Below, piece after piece: positions 1-7,654 of a stretch of DNA of 43,898 nucleotides (the first letter of the stretch is position 1; each line of letters starts with the position of its first letter). The translations under genes were made by a program, and so were the position numbers. The notes beneath the pieces are model-generated. The model did not search any database. It saw only the letters and a program-made list of their open reading frames with translations, and was not told where the DNA came from. The stretch is from Bacteroidales bacterium (lineage in GTDB: Bacteria > Bacteroidota > Bacteroidia > Bacteroidales > Muribaculaceae): assembly GCA_014800605.1 (NCBI GenBank), contig JAAVFS010000066.1:1-43898 (forward strand). The letters run 5' to 3'.

Positions 1-2
1 CA

Positions 3-137
3 TTCTTCCTCAAGAGCCCGATGCACGATTACACCAAGGGCGAGGTACCCGTCAACCACCTCTTCCAGCAGTATGTGATGCTCAAGAATGCCATCCGCGA
101 GATGGGCGGCTACCCTGCCGACGAGCCCATCGACTGA
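3..137 (+). CDS. C-terminal end of a CDS truncated by the window edge (product unknown)
   Basis: Open frame from position 3: FFLKSPMHDYTKGEVPVNHLFQQYVMLKNAIREMGGYPADEPID*, followed by a terminator-like hairpin. Confidence 0.7.
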   Translation, partial: FFLKSPMHDYTKGEVPVNHLFQQYVMLKNAIREMGGYPADEPID

Positions 138-170
138 TCAATCGTCCACTCATAATCTTTATACCTCCGC

Positions 171-205
171 GAGGCTGGGTCAGAATACGATATTGACTCA
201 GCCTC
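171..205 (+). terminator. Putative terminator hairpin after the first CDS
   Basis: gaggctgggtca ... tgactcagcctc inverted repeat followed by a pyrimidine/T-rich stretch. Confidence 0.55.
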
Positions 206-474
206 CCTCCTTTATCCTCACACTCATGGTTGGTCTGAGGATGTTTATTAGCCGGAATAGAGATTTCAGCTAACCATAATGATCGCCCGGAAGTGGGCTT
301 ACAACTGATGTAAAGTTTTATGGCGACAAAATAGCGATTGTTTTTACTTTTATCGGCAAAAATATTATTTTTGTCGCTGATGTAAAAGCAGTTGTGGCGT
401 TATGCCGGATGTATCCTCCATTCGGGTCGCACACCAAGCAAGCCAACATGAATAATACCTTAAACCTATCATAC

Positions 475-916
475 ATGATTCGTAAATTCTCTCCATTACT
501 GACTATCGTCACCGCGCTCTCAGCAAGCGCCGCCGCATGGATGTCGGAACTTCCCGACTTCCGCCGCATACGTCAAATGTCAATCCCCGTCGCTCATGAT
601 GCCGCCACATCTTCGGTAAGCGGTCTATACAGCAAATGTCAGTATCTGACCATCGCCCAACAGTGGGATAAAGGGGTCCGCGCAACCTCCGTCCCCGCGT
701 ACAAGGTAGCACGCTGATGATATACCATGGCTCAGTAGCTACCGGAGTCTCGCTCGAAGATGCCACAATCGACAGCGACGGCTCATCCTCCGACGCTGCT
801 GACGACCGCGTATTCAATCTCTACGGCATCCCGGTTGGCACCGGTGCCGACGCGCTCCGCACCCTCGCCCCGGGCATATATATATCCTCAACGGGAAAAA
901 GCACCTTGTCCGCTGA
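475..916 (+). pseudogene. Decayed phosphatidylinositol-specific phospholipase C (PI-PLC X domain)-like gene with a T9SS-like C-terminal sorting tail
   Basis: Signal peptide plus WMSELPDFRRIRQMSIPVAHDAATSS...CQYLTIAQQWDKGVR, then a frame change into LRPRVQGSTLMIYHGSVATGVSLEDA, then RVFNLYGIPVGTGADALRTLAPGIYI and, in another frame, LNGKKHLVR*. The catalytic-domain middle is missing. Confidence 0.75.
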
Positions 917-1016
917 CATTCCCCAACCAAAGAAAAACTTCTTTAACGCGAGCTCGATAAAATAGAACACAAGGTTGGGGTAATAACTATCAGATACAAA
1001 GACTAATGTCCAGCCA

Positions 1017-1120
1017 GGACACCGATTAACCCGTAGCCCGGTACATGGAGCGCTTTAGCGCGACATGTGCCGGGTATTTGATTCCAACAGAAGTGGTGTC
1101 CGGCCGAGGACTCCGATTAA
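1017..1120. repeat. REP-like imperfect palindrome with flanking near-direct repeats
   Basis: tagcccggtacatggagcgct/agcgcgacatgtgccgggta hairpin, enclosed by ggacacc/ggtgtcc, with ggacaccgattaa (1017-1029) and ggactccgattaa (1108-1120) matching at 12/13 positions. Confidence 0.5.
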
Positions 1121-1445
1121 AGCGGTTCAGGTCAAAGTCGTTTACTACGGAATTGTCTGCTGTCAGTTGTCCGCGCCCTGTCAGTCGTCGAAGCAGCACG
1201 GATAGGTGTTCATCTTTTTCATGTTGCCTGTGTTTTGTACTGAAATTAATGCGACCTTATCAACAATCATTCCGTCCCAAAAAGTGACAGTTCCCCGACA
1301 TTTTAACGACTTTTATTATTTTAATGGCATATATGCTCTTCTGCATCACCAACAAAATCAGGGCGGCTTTTATAGTGATAAAAAAAAGAGACTGCCTAAC
1401 TTTAGTTGTTAGATAGTCTCTCAGGTGGGTATGTGATTTAGAATT

Positions 1446-2117
1446 TTACCAAGACCTGCCCACGCTCATTATGAGAATTCCCTCCGGTATATCTTTCGGA
1501 TTTATAGGACATAATCCAAAATTGTAAACCTCCGGGTTATAACTCTTAAACGAAACACAATAGTCATCTCTATTATTGGAATATGTTTTTCTTCCATATC
1601 TTGATTCCTTGTTATAGAACTCAATGCGTTCAGGATGAAAGTCGTAGTATGCTCTGTCGATTATTTTGAATAATTCCCTATCGGTAATTTTGTCTTTATT
1701 TCCGTTTAAATAGTCTACAATCCCTGTAATCATAGTCGGAATGAATTGCAGATATTGTTCGTCGCTATACGAATCCCAATAATTATACCAAGAGCAGTAA
1801 TAGTGGACTCTATCAATAAAATAAACCAGTGGACAACCGCTTAAATAGCTGGCATCATTATTAAATAAAGGAGCTTGACCATTCTTGTCTATAAGAATCA
1901 TACCCATAAGGATGCGCATGTCGCCGACGACTGTCCTATCGGTAAACGGTATTATGGATAGGCCTTCAACCATATCTTTAAAGGGCATTAGGATGGGTGA
2001 CATATTCTCATATTCAGTTTCTGATGATGCGGAGTTGTCGCCACTATTGGTCTTGCTGTTAGAACACGAGAACATGGAAAGCCCGAGAATACAGCTTAGA
2101 ATTAATTTTGTATTCAT
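1446..2117 (-). CDS. Hypothetical lipoprotein
   Basis: 223-aa ORF with lipoprotein signal MNTKLILSCILGLSMFSCSNSK; no family recognised. Confidence 0.8.
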   Translation of the reverse strand: MNTKLILSCILGLSMFSCSNSKTNSGDNSASSETEYENMSPILMPFKDMVEGLSIIPFTDRTVVGDMRILMGMILIDKNGQAPLFNNDASYLSGCPLVYFIDRVHYYCSWYNYWDSYSDEQYLQFIPTMITGIVDYLNGNKDKITDRELFKIIDRAYYDFHPERIEFYNKESRYGRKTYSNNRDDYCVSFKSYNPEVYNFGLCPINPKDIPEGILIMSVGRSW

Positions 2118-2152
2118 ATAAGTAATAGTGATTTAAATGAAGCTTTTTGAAA

Positions 2153-2575
2153 TCAAAATAGAAGTTTAAGTATTTGGTCGACGAGTTTATCTTCAAGCCT
2201 ATCTCGCTCGTCATCGCTTTCACAAGAAGATAAGGTAAGCCACTCAATGCTATCCTTTTCCGGTATTAATTCTTCATTAATCGGCCGATTGTATTTGATT
2301 CCGGTACTTACGGCCGCGATTAATATATCACATTTATTTTCATGCCCGAATCTGAGCGCTTCCCTAAGATAGCGGCTTCCGTCTCCAACTGAATAGACTC
2401 CAATCAGCTTTTCATCGTTGATGAAAATGGATCTGAAATCATTTTCCCATTTAAAGGTGCTGAAAGAAATCTCCGGTATAGCGTGTTTTAATAAAAATCC
2501 GCGTATCTTTTGACATACGGTGGTTTTGCCGACATCCTTGTCGCCGTAAATGAAATATACTTTCATTTTATTCAT
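2153..2575 (-). CDS. Small P-loop NTPase-like protein
   Basis: Start trimmed to MNKMKVYF; Walker A-like motif GDKDVGKTT close to the N-terminus; 36 bp upstream of the lipoprotein start, same strand. Confidence 0.75.
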   Translation of the reverse strand: MNKMKVYFIYGDKDVGKTTVCQKIRGFLLKHAIPEISFSTFKWENDFRSIFINDEKLIGVYSVGDGSRYLREALRFGHENKCDILIAAVSTGIKYNRPINEELIPEKDSIEWLTLSSCESDDERDRLEDKLVDQILKLLF

Positions 2576-2609
2576 TACCTTTGGGCTCACGTCATCGGCA
2601 GTTTCATAA

Positions 2610-2936
2610 TATTTAAAACAAAAGCGTGAGAGCCACACTGCTGCTCGTCCCACGGTTAGAGGCTCTGGCATACGCCCATCTCAGTTGAACGAGCAAACAT
2701 GCAGAAGCCTCACGCAGAATATGCGTAAATACGTCAAAAGCCTGCGCTCACGTGCTTGCTAAAGTAACGCATATACATATCCACAAAGGGCATCTACCGT
2801 TTGCTTCAGTCCTGACTGAGATTTGAAACTGCCAGATTTCTAACCGTCAAGAAAGAGCGTCGAGTAAACGCTTTTCAAAATGTCTGCTGACCCGCCCGCA
2901 TAGCCCATGACCGGGCTTCTGCAGTGCGGTCTGCAT
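2610..2936 (-). ncRNA. Putative structured non-coding RNA of about 320 nt (family unknown)
   Basis: Minus-strand promoter ATTG-N20-TATCTTTG at 2971-2940; at least six inverted-repeat stems inside (listed in findings); T-rich run (ttttgtttt) right after the last stem. Confidence 0.5.
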
Positions 2937-2939
2937 ACG

Positions 2940-2971
2940 CAAAGATAGATATTAGTTTTTAGTTATGCAAT
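2940..2971 (-). promoter_or_regulatory. Bacteroidota-type promoter of the putative ncRNA
   Basis: Plus-strand caaagata at 2940-2947 (= TATCTTTG on minus) and caat at 2968-2971 (= ATTG on minus), spacer 20 nt. Confidence 0.55.
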
Positions 2972-3215
2972 AGCGGGTGTCTTTAGCGGATAGTGTTTTT
3001 TTGTGAGTGAGACGGAATGACAACCTTTGTAAATAAATACATACTTTTATTAAGATACCGATTATCGCATTTACGCTTTGCGCGGTAGCTGGACTGTCGG
3101 CCACCTCTATACAGGTCGACATGACGCCATCAGGGGATTAAACAAATTCTTACAAAAAATTCGTTGGTAAATTAAAAAAAATTAAAAATAGACTTTTTAT
3201 TATCGAATAAATAGC

Positions 3216-3223
3216 TATATTTG
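3216..3223 (+). promoter_or_regulatory. -7 element TATATTTG upstream of the DUF4434-like gene/PUL
   Basis: Matches the TAnnTTTG consensus; about 110 nt upstream of the ATG at 3334. Confidence 0.5.
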
Positions 3224-3333
3224 TGCGATAAATGCGCTCATACGCCCCGTTCACAGCGGGCGCCAAGCGCACCAAAACATAAGAGTGTAGACTTAAAACT
3301 AATTATATCATAGAATTACTGAATAATACCATT

Positions 3334-4431
3334 ATGACCGACCGTAGACAATTTCTTAAGAGCATGGCTATGATGGGTGCAGCTGCAGCCGCCGCTACTC
3401 CTATCGCCAAAGCTGCTCAGGGTGTACTCTCCACCACTCCCTCCAAAATAATTATGCCCCCATCGGCCGGCGACCTTCTCATAAAGAATGCCGGGCTCCC
3501 CATCACGGGCACATTCCTCGATGAAATCTCGCACGACATCCCTCACCAGAACTGGGGAGAGAAAGAGTGGGAGCAGGACTTCCTCAACATGAAAGCCATC
3601 GGCATCGACACCGTCATCATGATTCGCTCTGGCTACCGTAAGTTTATCACTTACCCGTCGCCCTACCTGATGAAGAAGCATAACTGCTATATGCCTTCCA
3701 AAGACCTCCTGGACATGTTCCTGCGTCTGGCCGATAAGCACAACATGAAGTTCTACTTCGGACTCTACGACTCAGGCCGCTACTGGGACACCCACGACAT
3801 GTCATGGGAAGTAGAGGACAACAAGTATGTCATCGACGAAGTATGGGAAAATTACGGACAGCATCACCCCAGCTTCCAGGGTTGGTATATCAGCGGTGAA
3901 ATCAGCCGTGCCACCAAGGGAGCTATCGACGCCTTCCACACCATGGGCAAGCAGTGTAAGGACGTATCCAACGGCCTTCCCACCTTCATCTCCCCCTGGA
4001 TCGACGGTAAGAAGGCTGCTATGGCAGCCTCTGACAAGCTGACAAAGGAAGAGGGCGTATCTGTAGCCGAACACGAAAAAGAGTGGAACGAAATCTTCGA
4101 CGGCATCCACGATGTAGTCGATGCTTGCGCCTTCCAGGATGGCCACATCGACTATGACGAGCTCGACGCCTTCTTCGAAGTCAATAAAAAGCTCGCCGAC
4201 AAGTATGGAATGCAGTGCTGGACCAATGCCGAGTCATTCGACCGCGACATGCCGATCCGCTTCCTCCCCATCAAGTTTGACAAGCTGCGCATGAAGCTCG
4301 AAGCCGCCAAGCGCGCCGGCTACGACAAGGCGATCACATTCGAATTCAGCCACTTCATGAGCCCCCAGTCAGCCTACCTGCAGGCCGGCCATCTCTACGA
4401 CCGCTACAAAGAATACTTTGAGCTCGGCTAA
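3334..4431 (+). CDS. Tat-signal DUF4434-like (glycosidase-like) protein
   Basis: MTDRRQFLKSMAMMGAAAAAATP twin-arginine signal; GTFLDEISHDIPHQNWGEKEWEQDFLNMKAIGIDTVIMIRSGY and a TIM-barrel-like pattern resembling DUF4434. Confidence 0.8.
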   Translation: MTDRRQFLKSMAMMGAAAAAATPIAKAAQGVLSTTPSKIIMPPSAGDLLIKNAGLPITGTFLDEISHDIPHQNWGEKEWEQDFLNMKAIGIDTVIMIRSGYRKFITYPSPYLMKKHNCYMPSKDLLDMFLRLADKHNMKFYFGLYDSGRYWDTHDMSWEVEDNKYVIDEVWENYGQHHPSFQGWYISGEISRATKGAIDAFHTMGKQCKDVSNGLPTFISPWIDGKKAAMAASDKLTKEEGVSVAEHEKEWNEIFDGIHDVVDACAFQDGHIDYDELDAFFEVNKKLADKYGMQCWTNAESFDRDMPIRFLPIKFDKLRMKLEAAKRAGYDKAITFEFSHFMSPQSAYLQAGHLYDRYKEYFELG

Positions 4432-4651
4432 GCCGTCCCCCACGGATAGCGGTTCACGCCTAACACATTGACTTCAATATCGACAGCCTTAAAAACCAAC
4501 CTACCGACCATGAAGCTATCAGGCAATGACATAACAGGTCAGACTGCCGGCGCAAGCATCGACTTTATGAGCGCCGCAGGCCACCCGTATATCCTGACAG
4601 CCTATTTTATGGAAGGTTGGCAAAGCGAAGACTATACACTGACATAACTGA

Positions 4652-4696
4652 ATATTGCCCGCACAAGGAGCCGAGAACTCCGCCTGCGGGCAATAT
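4652..4696. terminator. Strong hairpin between the DUF4434-like and MFS genes
   Basis: atattgcccgca...tgcgggcaatat near-perfect inverted repeat. Confidence 0.5.
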
Positions 4697-4744
4697 CATA
4701 TTATCTGATACACAACAACTAAACCAACTTATCACAGTAAAATA

Positions 4745-6184
4745 ATGAAAGAAGACAAAGACTATCGCTTCGGCTACATCCTGCTGCTGTCGATCATCGC
4801 AGCAATGGGCGGCTTCCTCTTCGGCTATGACGAAGCAGTCATCTCCGGTACAGTCGAGGAAGTACAGTCGCAGTTCGGACTGAACTCACTCATGAAAGGA
4901 TGGTTTGTCAGCAGCGCGCTGCTCGGAGCCACCTTCGGCGCCCTTCTCGGAGGCGGCCTCAGCGACTACTTCGGCCGCAAGCGCACAATGATCACCTCGG
5001 CAATCCTCTTCGCCATCTCGATGGTAGGTTGCGCATTTGCCGGCAACTTCACCCTTCTCGTAGTCTTCCGCATCATAGGCGGCATGGGCATCGGCGTGGC
5101 CTCAATCGTCTGCCCGATGTATATCTCCGAGATCGCCGTAGCCCGTTCACGCGGCATGCTCGTAGCCCTCTATCAGCTCGCCGTAACAATCGGAGTGCTT
5201 GGCGCTTACGTCTCCAACTTCTACCTGCTCAAATACGCTCAGACAGCCGTCGCTACCGAAGGCTGGACAAGCTATATCTTCGTCAGCGAGTGGTGGCGCG
5301 GAATGCTCGGCGTCGGCGTCGTACCCTCACTGATCTTCCTCATCTGCGTCCTCTTCCTCCCCGAGTCGCCCCGCTGGCTCGTGCTCAAAGGCCGCACACA
5401 GCGCGCCGAAGGCATCCTCGGACGCATCTACACCAACCTTTCTGAGATCAAGCATCAGATCCGCGAGACCCTCGACGTAGCAGCCAACTCTACCAGTGTG
5501 GGCTATGCAGCACTCTGGAAACCCGGCATCCGCCGCGCCGTCATCATCGGCGTCTGCATCGCGATGCTCGGCCAGTTCATGGGCGTCAACGCCGTGCTCT
5601 ACTACGGTCCAACCATCTTCAAGGACGCCGGCATCGCACAGGACAACGCCTTCCTCTATCAGGTGCTCATCGGCGCCGCCAACACCATCACCACCATCGT
5701 GGCCATGTTCATCATCGACCGTGTAGGCCGTAAGGCGCTCATCTACTATGGCGTCAGCGGCATGATCATCGCCCTTCTGGCCATCGCAGCCTACTTCCAG
5801 TGGGGCACTGCCCTCGAGATCAGCAGCGCTTGGCTTCTGGCCTTCTTCATCATTTACATCGTCTGCTGCGCCGGATCTATCTGCGCCATCATCTTCGTAA
5901 TACTCAGCGAGATGTATCCGCTGGCAGTGCGCGGTGTGGCAATGTCCGTAGCCGGCATCGCCCTGTGGATCGCCACCTTCCTCGTAGGCCAGCTGACCCC
6001 CTGGATGCTCTCTACCCTCACCCCCCAGGGCACATTCCTCATCTTCGCCTTCTGCTGTATCCCCTATGTATGGATCATGTGGAAGCAGGTGCCCGACACC
6101 ACCGGCAAGTCGCTCGAAGAGATCGAAGCCTACTGGCTCAAAGACGACCTCAAGCGCACAGCACGCGACATCGAGAAACAGTAA
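4745..6184 (+). CDS. MFS sugar porter family transporter
   Basis: 479 aa, GGFLFGYDEAVISG, DYFGRKRTM, PESPRWLVLKGR, RVGRKALI, PDTTGKSLEEIE motifs. Confidence 0.92.
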   Translation: MKEDKDYRFGYILLLSIIAAMGGFLFGYDEAVISGTVEEVQSQFGLNSLMKGWFVSSALLGATFGALLGGGLSDYFGRKRTMITSAILFAISMVGCAFAGNFTLLVVFRIIGGMGIGVASIVCPMYISEIAVARSRGMLVALYQLAVTIGVLGAYVSNFYLLKYAQTAVATEGWTSYIFVSEWWRGMLGVGVVPSLIFLICVLFLPESPRWLVLKGRTQRAEGILGRIYTNLSEIKHQIRETLDVAANSTSVGYAALWKPGIRRAVIIGVCIAMLGQFMGVNAVLYYGPTIFKDAGIAQDNAFLYQVLIGAANTITTIVAMFIIDRVGRKALIYYGVSGMIIALLAIAAYFQWGTALEISSAWLLAFFIIYIVCCAGSICAIIFVILSEMYPLAVRGVAMSVAGIALWIATFLVGQLTPWMLSTLTPQGTFLIFAFCCIPYVWIMWKQVPDTTGKSLEEIEAYWLKDDLKRTARDIEKQ

Positions 6185-6226
6185 ACCGTAGAAATTATAT
6201 CATATCACAATTAATTCGTAATAACA

Positions 6227-7411
6227 ATGGCAGATTTTAAAGCGCTTGCACAGCAGTATAAGTCTGAGCTCCTCGACAATGTGCTCCCCTTCTGGCTGCA
6301 GAACTCGCAAGACAAAGAATTCGGAGGATATTTCTCCTGCCTCAACCGCGACGGTAGCGTCTATGACACCGACAAATTCATCTGGCTCCAGGGCCGTGAA
6401 GTATGGATGTTCGCTATGCTCTACAACAAGGTTGAGAAGCGTCCCGAATGGCTCGAAGCAGCCGTGCAGGGCGGTGAATTCCTCAAAAAGTATGGCCACG
6501 ACGGCAACTTCAACTGGTACTTCTCGCTGACACGTGACGGCCAGCCCATCGTCGACCCCTACAACATCTTCAGCTACACCTTTGCTACCATGGCATTCGG
6601 CCAGCTCGCCATCGCCACCGGCAACAAGGAGTATGCCGAAATCGCCAAAAAGACATTCGACATCATCCTCTCCAAAGTCGACAATCCCAAAGGCAAGTGG
6701 AACAAGCTCCACGCCGGCACTCGCCCCCTGAAGAACTTCGCCCTGCCGATGATCCTCTGTAACCTCGCTCTTGAGATCCAGGACCTCCTCGACGAAGAGT
6801 TCCTCCAGAAGACTATCGACACCTGCATCTCAGAAGTCGAGCAGTTCATCCGCCCCGAGCTCGGTGGCCTCGTTGTCGAGAACATCGGTGTCGACGGCTC
6901 ACTCGTTGACTGCTACGAAGGACGCCACATGAATCCCGGCCACTCTATCGAGGCTATGTGGTTTATGATGGACCTGGGCAAGCGCCTCAACCGCCCCGAA
7001 CTCATCGAAGCCGCCAAGAACACAGCCCTCAAGATGGCTGAATACGGCTGGGACAAGGAATTCGGCGGTATATTCTACTTCATGGACCTCAAAGGCTTCC
7101 CCCCGCAGGAGCTCGAATGGGACCAGAAGCTCTGGTGGGTACACATCGAGACACTCATCACCATGATCAAGGGCTACCAGATGACAGGCGATCCCAAATG
7201 CCTCGAATGGTTTGAGAAGGTACACAACTACGCCTGGGAGCACTTCAAAGACAAAGAGTATCCCGAATGGTTCGGCTACCTCAACCGTCGCGGTGAAGTC
7301 CTCCTCCCCCTCAAGGGCGGCAAATGGAAAGGCTGCTTCCACGTTCCGCGCGGCATGTATCAGTGCTGGCAGATCCTTGAAGAGCTCGCCTCTCGCCCCG
7401 AGAACGCCTGA
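6227..7411 (+). CDS. AGE family epimerase/isomerase (N-acylglucosamine 2-epimerase-like)
   Basis: 394 aa; GGYFSCLNRDGSVYDTDKFIWLQGREVW, GRHMNPGHSIEAMWFMM, WWVHIETL, CFHVPRGMYQCW. Confidence 0.9.
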   Translation: MADFKALAQQYKSELLDNVLPFWLQNSQDKEFGGYFSCLNRDGSVYDTDKFIWLQGREVWMFAMLYNKVEKRPEWLEAAVQGGEFLKKYGHDGNFNWYFSLTRDGQPIVDPYNIFSYTFATMAFGQLAIATGNKEYAEIAKKTFDIILSKVDNPKGKWNKLHAGTRPLKNFALPMILCNLALEIQDLLDEEFLQKTIDTCISEVEQFIRPELGGLVVENIGVDGSLVDCYEGRHMNPGHSIEAMWFMMDLGKRLNRPELIEAAKNTALKMAEYGWDKEFGGIFYFMDLKGFPPQELEWDQKLWWVHIETLITMIKGYQMTGDPKCLEWFEKVHNYAWEHFKDKEYPEWFGYLNRRGEVLLPLKGGKWKGCFHVPRGMYQCWQILEELASRPENA

Positions 7412-7654
7412 TCACCATCACATCACAATTGCTTACAACAGGGACGCGACACAGTGAGCTGACCCCTCTCCACCTAAAGGACACATTGACACTGAACGCT
7501 CTTCCTCCCTCCCCATCAGGAATTTCAATGACTTTTACCATCACTGATACCATATAAAACCCTGCTCCCGCAGTTGTCAGCATCAGCTAATCAGCAACAA
7601 CGCAAATAACTATTTATAAACCAAAACAATTATCAAACGCTAATCCTTAAACTT

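Noticed and set aside
1045-1412. Short ORFs of 68-80 aa around the palindrome
   Set aside because: No recognisable motif, overlap each other and the repeat; treated as non-coding.
2576-2671. Upstream extension of the P-loop NTPase ORF (MPEPLTVGRAAVWLSRFCFK...)
   Set aside because: It overlaps the 3' part of the structured RNA candidate and precedes the natural start MNKMKVYF, where the Walker A motif sits close to the N-terminus.
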